Shown one piece after another: positions 6,395 to 14,089 of a DNA stretch of 14,438 bases. The position numbers and the translations under genes were made by a program. The stretch's first letter is position 1. Each line of letters starts with the position of its first letter. Under the pieces are notes generated by a model. That model searched no databases. It had not been told where the DNA came from and saw nothing but the letters and a program-made list of their open reading frames with translations. Origin of the DNA: Pseudomonadota bacterium (GTDB taxonomy: Bacteria; Pseudomonadota; Alphaproteobacteria; Rhizobiales; Devosiaceae); contig JAEYZJ010000252.1 of assembly GCA_023430705.1 (NCBI GenBank), positions 1 to 14,438 on the forward strand. Direction: 5' to 3'.

Positions 6395-8863
6395 ATGGTG
6401 AACTTCTGGAGCAGTATGGTCGGCGTGACGCTGCCCCCTACGGTCCGGCAGAATGAACTCCCCAGCGCCCTGCCGGATCCGAAGAAGGTGTCGTTGTCTC
6501 AGTTCATGAGATGGTCGCTCGCCGACCAGATCGCGTTCATCGAGGCCAAGGGAACTGGCACGACACCAAAGACAGTCACAATCGGAGATCCTGGGAAGCA
6601 AGGTGATCCTGATTATCCGAAGCCGACCATTACCCTTGGGTATAAAGCGACCTCCCCACAGGCGTTGACGTACGCTGACCCGCTTCTCCAGCCCGCGCAG
6701 GTCAGCAAGAACGACTTCATGCGTTGGAGCCCTGACAACCAACTCGCTTACATCGCGCGGTTCAAGGATGCGTCCGGGGCGGTCTACCTGGGGGCAAGCC
6801 AGTCAAAGGTCGAGCTCGCTGCGAATGGTGACGTGATGGCGCTTGGCGTCCTGCTGCCGACCGCCGGCGATGCCGAGCCGATCCCGTATCATCATCTGCC
6901 GGGTAGCGCCGCCGGCACACCCTCGAACGTCGTCGTCACCAGCGCCGAGTGGCTGTTCCCGACGCTCGATGGCGACAACGTCAAGCTGCCGGACAACGAA
7001 CGGCCGGCTGCGTTCTCCACCACGCCTGCCATGCTGGCCCCATCCGGCTTCACGGACGATGCGCTGCCGCGCCCGCCGGGGCTCACCAAGGAGCAGAAGT
7101 CGGATGCCGCCAAGGTGGAGTTCCTGAAGAGCTTCGCCACGTGGCACTCGGTTTACCAGCTCGAATACATCAAGACGCACCAGTTGACGCCGGCGACGCC
7201 CGCTAATTCGCGGCCGCGCCTGGACATCGAAGTCGGCTCGCCGGAGCTCCGACTGACCGCGTTCGTTTCGCCTGACGATCCGACCAAGCACTTCATCGTC
7301 CAGTCACTGGACAAGGCGGCAATCGCCCGGATGACCGAGAACGAGCAGTCCGCCCTGACGAATATGGGGGAGGCCTGGGATACCCTTTCTGCCTCGCTCG
7401 GTTTGATAGATGTGCTGACACCCAAACTGGCAGCATCAGACAAAACGGCAAATGGTGGAACGATCGGAGGTACCCCTCCAACAGGCCCGTTCACAGCAGC
7501 CGGCTATGCCGATGAGCTCATCTATGCGATTGAGAACACACCGCCCAGCAGCAGGAGGTACAACGGGACCTCTTTGGACCAGCCGCAGCTGGCGTGGGAC
7601 GTGGGTGGAACCTCGTTCACGGTGGGCGGCACCACGTATCTTAAGAGATACGCGCAGACCACCAAGCCCGCGGACCCTCCCGGCAACGGTCCCGGTGGGG
7701 TGCTGATCGGCGCCCATGGCGGCACGCTGCGCTATGTCGCCTCTGGGTCGATGACCGCCGGTGGGCCGACGACATCGTGGGAACTCGTCGAAGACGTTAC
7801 ATCCTTGCCCGACGAGGCCAAGCAGGCATTCATCTCTCAGCTCGAGATTCTCAAGGAGCAGATCGGCAACTCGGCGATCGTCGACTACAAGACGATCCAG
7901 ACCAAGGTCGACGAACTGCGTGAGCGCTTCAACCGGGTGTTCGCGTTCTACAACGTGAGGCCGGCGACCGCAGAGACGTGGTACCACAACAATCCCGACG
8001 ACGACAGCCAACACTATACCGTGACGGTCTACGCCGACGTCATCTCGCAGGATGGAACGCTGAATAGCGCCAACCGCGGCTACGCTGTCTTTCTCGCCCA
8101 GGAGCAGCGAATAGCGGAACTGGCCAAGGCCCGCATGACGCTGGTGCGCGAGAACGGCATCCTCAACGGCAAGACCCTCGACGTCCCCTATCTCGTCTAC
8201 AAGTTCCAGAGCCTCTACAACCTCTCGCTAGAAGCGCAGGTCGTCGCCGAAACGGAGGAGGTCAACCAGCAGAATGACCTGCTGAGGACCTACGCCGCCA
8301 TGCAGGACGCCGTCAACCGTACCCTGTCGGCCCTCAGCAAGACGGACAACAGTTCCAGCGTGGGCATTCTGGGATTGGCAAGTACCGACACTGAGGTGCT
8401 GGAGAACGAAGCAAACGCCGGCCTTCTGAAAGTGCTCTCGATGTTCGAGGACTACCTCTCGGCCCGGCATCGCAAGCCCGACGGGGCGTTCGTGGGTGGA
8501 CAAAGGCATCCGCTGGAAGTTCTCAGGAGCGTCACTCGTCCGATCTTCAACTTATTCTACAACGCAAAATTCGGCCAGCACAACGAGCAGGACAACGACG
8601 GTATCGACGCCGGTGGGGACCAGACGGACGATGACGACAACACCTACACGAAGAAGGACTACGACCTGGAGACCTACACCCACACTCAATGGAGCAATTA
8701 CGCGACGCGCCTGTCCGAGAGCGTGACGATCATCAACCAGAACAGCCAGATCAAGATGAACGACATCAACTCGATGGATAAGGAGCGCAACCGCCACTTC
8801 GAGCTGGCCAACAATGCGCTCGCCAAGATGGCGGACATCATCTCCAATATCGCGCGGGCCTGA
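6395..8863 (+). CDS. Very large candidate needle-tip / hydrophilic translocator protein (SctA)
   Basis: An 822-residue soluble protein with no signal peptide or membrane segment. The last 60 residues form a polar amphipathic helix (NQNSQIKMNDINSMDKERN, then ALAKMADIISNIARA) of the kind ending the needle-tip/filament proteins EspA, LcrV and IpaD. Further long helices lie at about 472-520 and 565-650. The N-terminal half has a repeated motif: FMRWSLADQIAFI (37-49), FMRWSPDNQLAYI (108-120) and a looser copy at 243-259. Residues 350-465 are Gly/Thr/Pro-rich and beta-like. An acidic stretch spans 731-748. It lies in the lcrV position, before the SycD, SctE and SctB genes. LcrV is about 326 aa, so this would be an enlarged form. 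A secreted effector or a surface protein is the alternative. AGGGGG 8 bases upstream supports ATG 6395. Confidence 0.55.
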   Translation: MVNFWSSMVGVTLPPTVRQNELPSALPDPKKVSLSQFMRWSLADQIAFIEAKGTGTTPKTVTIGDPGKQGDPDYPKPTITLGYKATSPQALTYADPLLQPAQVSKNDFMRWSPDNQLAYIARFKDASGAVYLGASQSKVELAANGDVMALGVLLPTAGDAEPIPYHHLPGSAAGTPSNVVVTSAEWLFPTLDGDNVKLPDNERPAAFSTTPAMLAPSGFTDDALPRPPGLTKEQKSDAAKVEFLKSFATWHSVYQLEYIKTHQLTPATPANSRPRLDIEVGSPELRLTAFVSPDDPTKHFIVQSLDKAAIARMTENEQSALTNMGEAWDTLSASLGLIDVLTPKLAASDKTANGGTIGGTPPTGPFTAAGYADELIYAIENTPPSSRRYNGTSLDQPQLAWDVGGTSFTVGGTTYLKRYAQTTKPADPPGNGPGGVLIGAHGGTLRYVASGSMTAGGPTTSWELVEDVTSLPDEAKQAFISQLEILKEQIGNSAIVDYKTIQTKVDELRERFNRVFAFYNVRPATAETWYHNNPDDDSQHYTVTVYADVISQDGTLNSANRGYAVFLAQEQRIAELAKARMTLVRENGILNGKTLDVPYLVYKFQSLYNLSLEAQVVAETEEVNQQNDLLRTYAAMQDAVNRTLSALSKTDNSSSVGILGLASTDTEVLENEANAGLLKVLSMFEDYLSARHRKPDGAFVGGQRHPLEVLRSVTRPIFNLFYNAKFGQHNEQDNDGIDAGGDQTDDDDNTYTKKDYDLETYTHTQWSNYATRLSESVTIINQNSQIKMNDINSMDKERNRHFELANNALAKMADIISNIARA
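6503..7171 (+). repeat. Three-copy protein motif repeat in the tip candidate
   Basis: Codons for F-M-R-W-S-x-x-x-Q-[IL]-A-[FY]-I occur at 6503-6541 and 6716-6754, with a diverged copy (FLKSF...YQLEYI) at 7121-7171. The DNA of the copies has drifted, so this is an old protein-level repeat and not a recent duplication. Confidence 0.6.
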
Positions 8864-8872
8864 GGCTGAGAG

Positions 8873-9259
8873 ATGGTCGACCGGATCAGGAACCTCGACG
8901 TCGGACTGGAGCGGATCACCAACTGGGAGATCGGCGACGAGTTCCACCTGCCCGCCGAGGGTAAGGCAGCGCCGGCCTTCCTGCCGCAGTACCGCCCGCT
9001 GGACGAAGTGCTGCGCCGGCCTTCGCTCGACGAACGCCTGCCGGACCTGCTGCAGCCGACCGATCTCGACCCGGGCCTGCTCGACCCCGCTGCCCTCACT
9101 GCCACCCGGCGGGATCTCTCACTCCTGTTCAAGCGAAATGGCCGGGACCTGCACGGCAAGGCAGCCGAAACGCTCGACAAGGCCGCACGCCTGCTCGAGG
9201 CCGATGAGGGGCTCGATGCCGAAGTGCGCGCGGCACTGGCCGCCTTGTTGCGCGGATGA
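8873..9259 (+). CDS. sctX: SctX (YscX family), export apparatus accessory
   Basis: A 128-residue soluble protein, close to YscX (122 aa). It starts MVDRIRNLDVGLERITNW, matching the family opening in which a short lead is followed by an I-x-x-L/I-G-I/L-E-x-L/I pattern. The middle section is Pro/Leu-rich (LPDLLQPTDLDPGLLDP), and a Leu/Ala-rich helical C-terminus ends LAALLRG. SctX binds SctY; both are needed for export of early substrates in Ysc-type systems and are thought to act at the SctV export gate. Adjacency to an unmistakable SctY-type gene supports the call. The start lies 9 bases after the tip gene stop, and the stop overlaps sctY as ATGA. Confidence 0.85.
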   Translation: MVDRIRNLDVGLERITNWEIGDEFHLPAEGKAAPAFLPQYRPLDEVLRRPSLDERLPDLLQPTDLDPGLLDPAALTATRRDLSLLFKRNGRDLHGKAAETLDKAARLLEADEGLDAEVRAALAALLRG

Positions 9260-9675
9260 GCGCGCAGACCGTCCATCCCGCCGCGCCGCGGAGATCTCGC
9301 GGGTTGACCCGCCGGCAGCGTGACTTCCTGCTGCTCAACATCTTCGTCTTGGCGCGCCACGGCTACGCGGAACGGGCGCGCATCCTGGCCGATGCCATGT
9401 TCGATCTCGGCGACGAGAGTGCCGAAGTCCTGCTCGCCCGCGCCGTGCTGCGCTTCTCCGAACGCAAATGGGCCGAAACGCTCGAGGTGCTCGACGGCCT
9501 CGACCGCATCGCGCCGATGGAACGCTTCGGCGCCTACAAGCTGACCGACAAGCAGCGCATGCGGCGCTACCTCAAGACGCGCAGCCTCCATGAACTGGGC
9601 GACAAGGCGCGCGCCCGCGACGCGATCGATGCCTACATGCGGCATGGCGAGGCGGGCGTAGAGGAACGCGAGTAG
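9256..9675 (+). CDS. sctY: SctY (YscY family), SctX chaperone
   Basis: A 139-residue TPR-like protein. Residues 17-28 read LTRRQRDFLLLN, closely matching the YscY opening LTKRQQEFLLLN, followed by HGYAERARILADAM where YscY has a HAERACILLDAL-type sequence. Two further helical repeats run to about residue 130. YscY binds YscX and is required for secretion; both are restricted to Ysc-type systems. Compared with YscY (114 aa) it has a 16-residue basic N-terminal extension and a short acidic tail. ATG 9256 overlaps the sctX stop by 4 bases, so the pair is translationally coupled, as in other Ysc-type loci. An 86-base gap follows. Confidence 0.9.
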   Translation: MSAQTVHPAAPRRSRGLTRRQRDFLLLNIFVLARHGYAERARILADAMFDLGDESAEVLLARAVLRFSERKWAETLEVLDGLDRIAPMERFGAYKLTDKQRMRRYLKTRSLHELGDKARARDAIDAYMRHGEAGVEERE

Positions 9676-9761
9676 TCCTCAAGTGCAGCGGCCTGTCATC
9701 TACGACACACCGTAATGATCGAGCCTCGCTAGTCTCTCCTCATCAAGAGGGAGCATCCGGT
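9676..9761 (+). promoter_or_regulatory. Gap between sctY and the sycD gene, possible internal promoter
   Basis: This 86-base gap is the largest on the plus strand within the T3SS cluster and contains a more AT-rich section (about 9700-9735). It ends in ribosome site AAGAGGGAG. No clear terminator hairpin or -35/-10 pair is visible. It may separate expression of the apparatus pair from that of the translocators. Confidence 0.25.
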
Positions 9762-10328
9762 ATGTCCATTCTGGAAGGGCCGTTTTCAAACAAGCAGTCG
9801 CTGACTGACGCCGCGGTCTTCGCCAACGAAATGATCGCGAACATGTTGCCGAGCCTCGACGAGCCCTCGCGCAACCTCATCGAGGCGACCAAGGACGGCT
9901 CCACCCTCGGCGATGTCCTGGGCATCACTAAGGAGCAGAAGGCGGCGCTGCTCGATCTCGGCTGCCGGCTGCTGCAGGTCGGCGAGACCGACAAGGCCGT
10001 GGATGTCCTCATGCGCCTCATCCAGCTCGATCCGCTCCAGGAGCGCGCCTTCTACGCGCTCGGCGTTGCCTGCCAGACGCGCGGAGAGCTGAACAAGGCT
10101 GCGCAGATGTACCTGCAGTTCCTCGCCCTCGATGCCACCAACCCGATGGGTTACCTGCGGCTCGGCGAGTGTCTCCTCGGCGCCCAGGAGTATTCCGAAG
10201 CGCAGGCGGCGCTGCTTATGGCCAAGGAGTTTGCCGAAGAAGGCAAGGGCGAGCCTGGCAACCTTCAGCAGGCGCTGAAGCTCCTCGCCATTCCCGAAAT
10301 TGCCTCCGCGGCTCCGGCCGCGAACTAA
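9762..10328 (+). CDS. sycD: SycD/LcrH-type class II chaperone for the translocators
   Basis: A 188-residue TPR protein. After a helical N-terminus (residues 1-50) with the family-typical G-x-T-L-G-D-V-L-G-I-T block at 46-56, three TPRs follow (about 60-93, 94-127 and 128-161). The motif AFYALGVACQTRGELNKAAQ and the ending ECLLGAQEYSEAQAALLMAKEF match the SycD/IpgC/PcrH pattern. Such chaperones bind SctE and SctB in the cytoplasm, stop premature membrane insertion or association, and target them for export. sctE and sctB follow immediately, as in lcrH-yopB-yopD. Ribosome site AAGAGGGAG lies 8 bases before the ATG. The 86-base upstream gap could hold an internal promoter, though none is obvious. 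Confidence 0.9.
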   Translation: MSILEGPFSNKQSLTDAAVFANEMIANMLPSLDEPSRNLIEATKDGSTLGDVLGITKEQKAALLDLGCRLLQVGETDKAVDVLMRLIQLDPLQERAFYALGVACQTRGELNKAAQMYLQFLALDATNPMGYLRLGECLLGAQEYSEAQAALLMAKEFAEEGKGEPGNLQQALKLLAIPEIASAAPAAN

Positions 10329-10372
10329 GCCCCGCAATCAGCGAACAACAGCACGTCAGAAGGGTCAAAACC

Positions 10373-11482
10373 ATGAGCCCGATCACTTCGGTTGGCACTG
10401 GTCCCACTCAGTTCACCCCCGAGATCCAGTTCGATCCAAAGAACCCCGCAACTGGCTCCGGTGCCATCGGCGAGCAGGGGGAAGCGCCGCCTGCTCCGCC
10501 GCCGCAAACGGTAGCCGACGCGCTGGCGAGTCTTTCCGCCTTCATGTCCGGCGGTGCCGGCATTGATGTCGATGTGCTGCTGGTCCAGATCGCCGTCGCC
10601 ATGCGCGACACCGAGGCCGAGGGCCAGAAGAAGAAGATCGACGCCGACTCCAAGGCCAAGGAGCTTCAGCTCAAGGAAAAGGGCGAGAAACTCGAAGAAG
10701 CCCAGAAGAAGATGGAAGAGGCCGAGGCCAAAAAGAAGAGCGCCAGCATCTGGGACAAGATCAAGCTGGCCTTCGAATGGATCGGCGCTGCTCTCGCCGC
10801 GGCCCTCGCGGTGGTGATGATCGCTACCGGCGTCGGCGCGGTCGTCGGCGCGGCCCTGCTCGTCGCAGCGGTCGCCGCCATCGTCATGGCGATCGACTCA
10901 ACAGTTCAGATGACAACCGGCATGGGTATCGCCGGCAACCTCCACTACCTCGTCGCCACCAAAATCGAAGGCAAGAGCGAAGAGCAGGCCAAGGCAGAGG
11001 CGGCCAAGGCCGACATGGGGTTCCGCATCGCCATGGCCGTCGTCGGCATCGCGGCCAGCATCACCGCGGGTGGCGCGGGGGCTTACAGCTCTTTCAGCGC
11101 TGCCAGGGCAGCGGGCGAGGGTCTCGGGCAGGCGTTAAAGACCGCCTTCTTGGCAGGCAACCAGGCGATAAGCCAGGGCGCGAACATCGCCCGCAAGGGC
11201 CTGGAAGTTGCCTCGGCGGTCAACGCGATCGGCACTGCCGCCACCAATGCCGGTAGTACCGTTGCACGGTCTCAGGCGACCGAGGCGAGCGGCGAGGCCA
11301 AGAGACTCGAGGGCAAGGCCAAGCAGAATGAGGCCACTATCCAGATGCTCGACGACCTGATCGACCAGGCGCTGTCGCGGCTGATGGCATCGTCGGACCG
11401 CTTCAACGCCATCCTCGACGATATCGTGGAGTCCCTGAACGATCGCGGCAACACGATGAGCAAGGCGCGTTTCGCCGGCTGA
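10373..11482 (+). CDS. sctE: SctE, major hydrophobic translocator (YopB/IpaB-like)
   Basis: A 369-residue protein expected to be secreted and inserted in the host membrane as part of the pore. A disordered Pro/Gly-rich N-terminus (1-45) carries the export signal region. A charged coiled coil (about 78-122, rich in Lys/Glu) follows. Two hydrophobic regions are present: a long one at about 136-174 (IGAALAAALAVVMIATGVGA and onward) and a second at about 217-236, the two-span layout of YopB/IpaB/SipB. The C-terminus (300-369) is helical and polar. The ATG at 10373 is preceded by AGAAGGG; the frame is open further upstream to 10169, but that part overlaps the chaperone gene. It lies directly after its likely chaperone and before sctB. 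Confidence 0.87.
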   Translation: MSPITSVGTGPTQFTPEIQFDPKNPATGSGAIGEQGEAPPAPPPQTVADALASLSAFMSGGAGIDVDVLLVQIAVAMRDTEAEGQKKKIDADSKAKELQLKEKGEKLEEAQKKMEEAEAKKKSASIWDKIKLAFEWIGAALAAALAVVMIATGVGAVVGAALLVAAVAAIVMAIDSTVQMTTGMGIAGNLHYLVATKIEGKSEEQAKAEAAKADMGFRIAMAVVGIAASITAGGAGAYSSFSAARAAGEGLGQALKTAFLAGNQAISQGANIARKGLEVASAVNAIGTAATNAGSTVARSQATEASGEAKRLEGKAKQNEATIQMLDDLIDQALSRLMASSDRFNAILDDIVESLNDRGNTMSKARFAG

Positions 11483-11522
11483 CGCCGAAGGCAGCCCTCA
11501 TCCAGGAACAAGGACCATAGTC

Positions 11523-12512
11523 ATGACCACGATCCCGACCTCTACGACGTCCCCTTACGCCCTTCTTCCGCCAGGACTGTACAATGCGGAGACGGATACG
11601 CTTCTGGTAGACAAGGCGACTGCCGATCGCGTCAAGGCGAGCATCGACGCCACGCTCAAGGAACTCCCGGCGCTGGAGGAGTCCAAGGTTCAGCAGATGG
11701 TTGCCAACCTTACGCCAGGCGACGTCGACTCGGACCTGAAGCTGGGCCTGAACCTGGCGATGTTCGAGGTCGCAGCCAAGAAGCTCGGCGATGCGGGCGG
11801 CGAGGTGGTTGCGTTTGTCGGCAACCTCGCAAGATTCCTTGCCCGCATGATGATCGAGCAGGCCGGCGAGCAGCGCCAAAACGCCCTGCAGGATCGGCTG
11901 AACGCCCGCGAACAGGCCAAGGGCGAGCTGATGAACCAGGCCAGTCAGTTGGATAAGGCGGCAGCCGAGATGATTGCCGGCGCGGAAAAAGCGCTCATCA
12001 CTGGCCTTATAGCGGCGAGCGTGCAGTTTCTCGCTGCGGGCATCAGCCTCATCGGCTCGGTAAAGGCCCTGAAGGGTATGAGTGCGGCTCAAACTGAAAC
12101 CAACAAAGTATTCAGTGAAGGTACAAAGGCTGCCAAGGAGGCTGTCGGCGAAACGGCAAAGGCGGCGGCGCAGCAGGCAACCGAGCAAGCTCTCAAGGTT
12201 ACTGGACAGGCCTTCATGAAAGCCCAGGGAGTTGGGAACGTATTCAGCGCCATCGGCCAGATGGCTTCGGCCGCCGGTCAGGGCACGAGTGCCTACGGCA
12301 GCAGCGAGGACACCAAGGCTCAGGCCGCAGCCAAGAAGATGGAAGCCCAGGGATCGCGCGATGCCGCCGAAGCCCAGGAACTGCAGCAGGCCGCCGACAA
12401 CAAGAAGCAGATCGAAGACGCCCTCAACGACATGATGAAGCAGATCATCAACTTCCTCAAGGAGATGCGGGAAGCCGAAGTCGACGCCATGCGCTCGCTG
12501 ACCAAGGTCTGA
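11523..12512 (+). CDS. sctB: SctB, minor translocator (YopD/IpaC-like)
   Basis: A 329-residue protein with a single clear hydrophobic segment (about 158-180, LITGLIAASVQFLAAGISLI), the one-span layout of YopD-type pore proteins. The N-terminus is Thr/Ser-rich and polar, as in exported substrates. A coiled-coil stretch at 112-150 precedes the membrane segment. The C-terminal third is Ala/Gln/Lys-rich and ends in an amphipathic helix (about 285-329, IEDALNDMMKQIINFLKEM), which in YopD is needed for translocation and chaperone contact. Ribosome site AAGGA lies 8 bases before the ATG. It follows sctE by 40 bases and is 8 bases from the next gene. The E-B order after a SycD chaperone is the standard one. 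Confidence 0.82.
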   Translation: MTTIPTSTTSPYALLPPGLYNAETDTLLVDKATADRVKASIDATLKELPALEESKVQQMVANLTPGDVDSDLKLGLNLAMFEVAAKKLGDAGGEVVAFVGNLARFLARMMIEQAGEQRQNALQDRLNAREQAKGELMNQASQLDKAAAEMIAGAEKALITGLIAASVQFLAAGISLIGSVKALKGMSAAQTETNKVFSEGTKAAKEAVGETAKAAAQQATEQALKVTGQAFMKAQGVGNVFSAIGQMASAAGQGTSAYGSSEDTKAQAAAKKMEAQGSRDAAEAQELQQAADNKKQIEDALNDMMKQIINFLKEMREAEVDAMRSLTKV

Positions 12513-12520
12513 GCCGCGGG

Positions 12521-12997
12521 ATGCAGGACTTCCGCTCCGTCGTCACGGCACTGTGGGCGCGGCTCGGGATCGGTGAGCCTCGCTTCAACGAACCCGGTCG
12601 CGTGCAGCTGCGCATCGACGGCATCAGCCTCGACCTCACGGACAATGGCCGCGGTCTGCTGGTGGTGGAGGGCGCCGCCGGCGCGCTCGCGGGAGATCCT
12701 GTGGCCCGAGCGCGCCAGATACGGCGACTCCTCGAGACGAACCTGGGCCTCGTGCCTTCCGGCGAGGCAGGCGTTTACCTGAGAACCCGGCCGAACGGCG
12801 AGAAATCCGTGACCGGTCGAGCCATATACGACTATCGAAGGACCAATCTGGATTACCTTGTCAGAATAATAGAAGATGTACTGCAGGTGGTCGAGTATTA
12901 CGGGTCAGATATCAAGTCGGCTGGAGCGGTGGCGGCGCAACGTTCGGCGCCGGTAGTGTCCGATGCGCTCGGGGCGGAAGTGATCTTCAGGCCATGA
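12521..12997 (+). CDS. CesT/SycE-type class I chaperone
   Basis: A 158-residue protein. The N-terminal 130 residues follow the alpha-beta plan of class I T3SS chaperones: an initial helix (FRSVVTALWARLGI), beta strands (VQLRIDGISLDLT and RGLLVVEGAAG), then a helix with LLETNLG (70-76), strands with GVYLRTR, and a final helix (LDYLVRIIEDVLQVVEYY). Such dimeric chaperones bind the N-terminal region of secreted substrates and deliver them to SctN. The C-terminal 25 residues are an Ala/Val-rich extra tail. The client is unknown; candidates are SctB/SctE, the large tip protein or the product of the edge gene. Codons in 12820-12915 are unusually AT-rich. The stop overlaps an ATG of the next gene as ATGA. 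Confidence 0.7.
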   Translation: MQDFRSVVTALWARLGIGEPRFNEPGRVQLRIDGISLDLTDNGRGLLVVEGAAGALAGDPVARARQIRRLLETNLGLVPSGEAGVYLRTRPNGEKSVTGRAIYDYRRTNLDYLVRIIEDVLQVVEYYGSDIKSAGAVAAQRSAPVVSDALGAEVIFRP

Positions 12998-13023
12998 CCA
13001 TCGACGATCGACAGGGGGATATG

Positions 13024-13506
13024 ATGAGCGCTGCAACTGCCACGCAGGTGAATGGCGACGACGACAGTCTTGCTGCATTGCTTCGTGGCGAGATGCGCGA
13101 CAAACTTGGTCTGAGCAGCGAACAGCTGCGGGTCGGCCTGTCCGTGGCGCGCAACCACCTCACGCGGGGGGCGCCGCTCGATGCGCTGCGGATCTACGTG
13201 GCCCTGGTGCTCTGTGAGCCGACCAACGTCGACTTTCAGATCGGCCTCGCCAACTGCGCTGGGCTGTTGGGTGAGCACCACCTCGCGCTGCAGGCCGCCT
13301 CGGTGGTGATCGCGCTCGCGCCCAAGGATGCGCGCGGCTACCTGCTGTCGGGGCGCAGCTGCCTGGGTATCGGTGCGTTTTCGGAGGCCAAGGAAGACCT
13401 CGAGGATGCCCTGGCACTCGCCGGGGCCGACAGTGCGGTGGCCAGTGAGGCAACGCTGCTTCTCGGGCGGATCGCGACCGCGGCCGCAGCCGCTGCGACT
13501 GCATAG
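13024..13506 (+). CDS. Second TPR chaperone-like protein (SycD-related)
   Basis: A 160-residue TPR protein from ATG 13024, chosen because AGGGGG lies 5 bases upstream. ATG 12994 (which overlaps the preceding stop as ATGA) or ATG 13021 are alternatives. Two to three TPR-type repeats run through the middle (about residues 35-70, 70-104 and 105-135 from this start), for example DFQIGLANCAGLLGEHHLAL and GYLLSGRSCLGIGAFSEAKE. The protein ends in an Ala-rich run. It resembles SycD/LcrH-family chaperones in size and repeat pattern, but lacks the clear G-x-T-L-G-x-x-x-G-I/L block before the first TPR. It lies directly before a further SycD-like gene. A co-chaperone role for that protein or for the next substrate is an inference. 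Confidence 0.6.
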   Translation: MSAATATQVNGDDDSLAALLRGEMRDKLGLSSEQLRVGLSVARNHLTRGAPLDALRIYVALVLCEPTNVDFQIGLANCAGLLGEHHLALQAASVVIALAPKDARGYLLSGRSCLGIGAFSEAKEDLEDALALAGADSAVASEATLLLGRIATAAAAAATA

Positions 13507-13512
13507 GGGCGG
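13505..13512 (+). promoter_or_regulatory. Ribosome site for the TTG-start gene at 13516
   Basis: AGGGGCGG overlaps the preceding stop TAG and sits 3 bases before TTG 13516. No ATG or GTG is available in that frame before the stop at 13504, so it supports the TTG start. Confidence 0.5.
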
Positions 13513-13515
13513 CCG

Positions 13516-14088
13516 TTGAATGATCCCGTCCAGGTCGGGGAAGCGCCCGCCGGAGCCCTGCTCGGGTTGACGGGGGCCGACGCAGATCTGCTTGAGCAGG
13601 TGTGCGGTGATGCCTTGAGCTCCGCCGGCGTCGATAGCCGCCGCTTCTTCTCCCGCCTGCGGCAGGGCCAAAGCCTGGGGGCCGCCCTCGGCCTGCCGGC
13701 CGACGTCATCGAACTCATCTATGCGCGGGCGCACCGCTGGTTTGTGGCCGGCCGACCGGAGCGCGCGGAGCCGCTGTTCCGGGCCCTCTGCGCGGCCGAT
13801 GGTGGTGCGGCCGACTACTGGATCGGCCTCGGCATTTGCCTGCGTCTCAAGGGCGACTATGCGGGCGCTTCGCTTGCCTTTTCGATGGCTGGGACTCTCC
13901 GGCCAGAGTGGGCCGTGCCGGCCTTCCATGCGGCCGAACTCGCCTTGCAGCGGCGTGACCGAGTGACGGCCGAAGCTGAGCTCGGCCGCTTCCGCCGGCT
14001 TGCCGATGCGACTACGCCCGAGCGCCTGCGCGATGAGGCGGCCCGCGTGGAGCGGGCGCTGAATGCCCAGAAGCAGGCGGTAAGGTGA
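13516..14088 (+). CDS. Third SycD/LcrH-type TPR chaperone
   Basis: A 190-residue protein with a strong SycD pattern. The block GQSLGAALGLPADVIELIY (51-69) precedes the TPRs, as in LcrH, where a G-x-T-L-x-x-x-x-G-I-S segment leads in. TPR 1 is at about 66-99 (RAHRWFVAGRPERAEPLFRA), TPR 2 at 100-133 (YWIGLGICLRLKGDYAGASL) and TPR 3 at 134-165 (AVPAFHAAELALQRRDRVTA). The YWIGLGICLRLKGDY core closely parallels the LcrH FFLGLGACRQAMGQY core. It probably chaperones a secreted substrate with pore-former or regulator character. The start is TTG 13516. It ends one base before the ATG of the partial downstream gene, hinting that the next product is its partner. Confidence 0.78.
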   Translation: MNDPVQVGEAPAGALLGLTGADADLLEQVCGDALSSAGVDSRRFFSRLRQGQSLGAALGLPADVIELIYARAHRWFVAGRPERAEPLFRALCAADGGAADYWIGLGICLRLKGDYAGASLAFSMAGTLRPEWAVPAFHAAELALQRRDRVTAEAELGRFRRLADATTPERLRDEAARVERALNAQKQAVR

Positions 14089-14089
14089 G

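Noticed and set aside
9731..9753. CTCTCCTC / GAGGGAG as a terminator hairpin before the sycD gene
   Set aside because: The pairing is short and imperfect, its right arm is the ribosome site, and no T-run follows.
10169..10372. N-terminal extension of sctE
   Set aside because: It overlaps the sycD gene in another frame and reads as Arg-rich nonsense. ATG 10373 has a good ribosome site and gives a normal translocator N-terminus.
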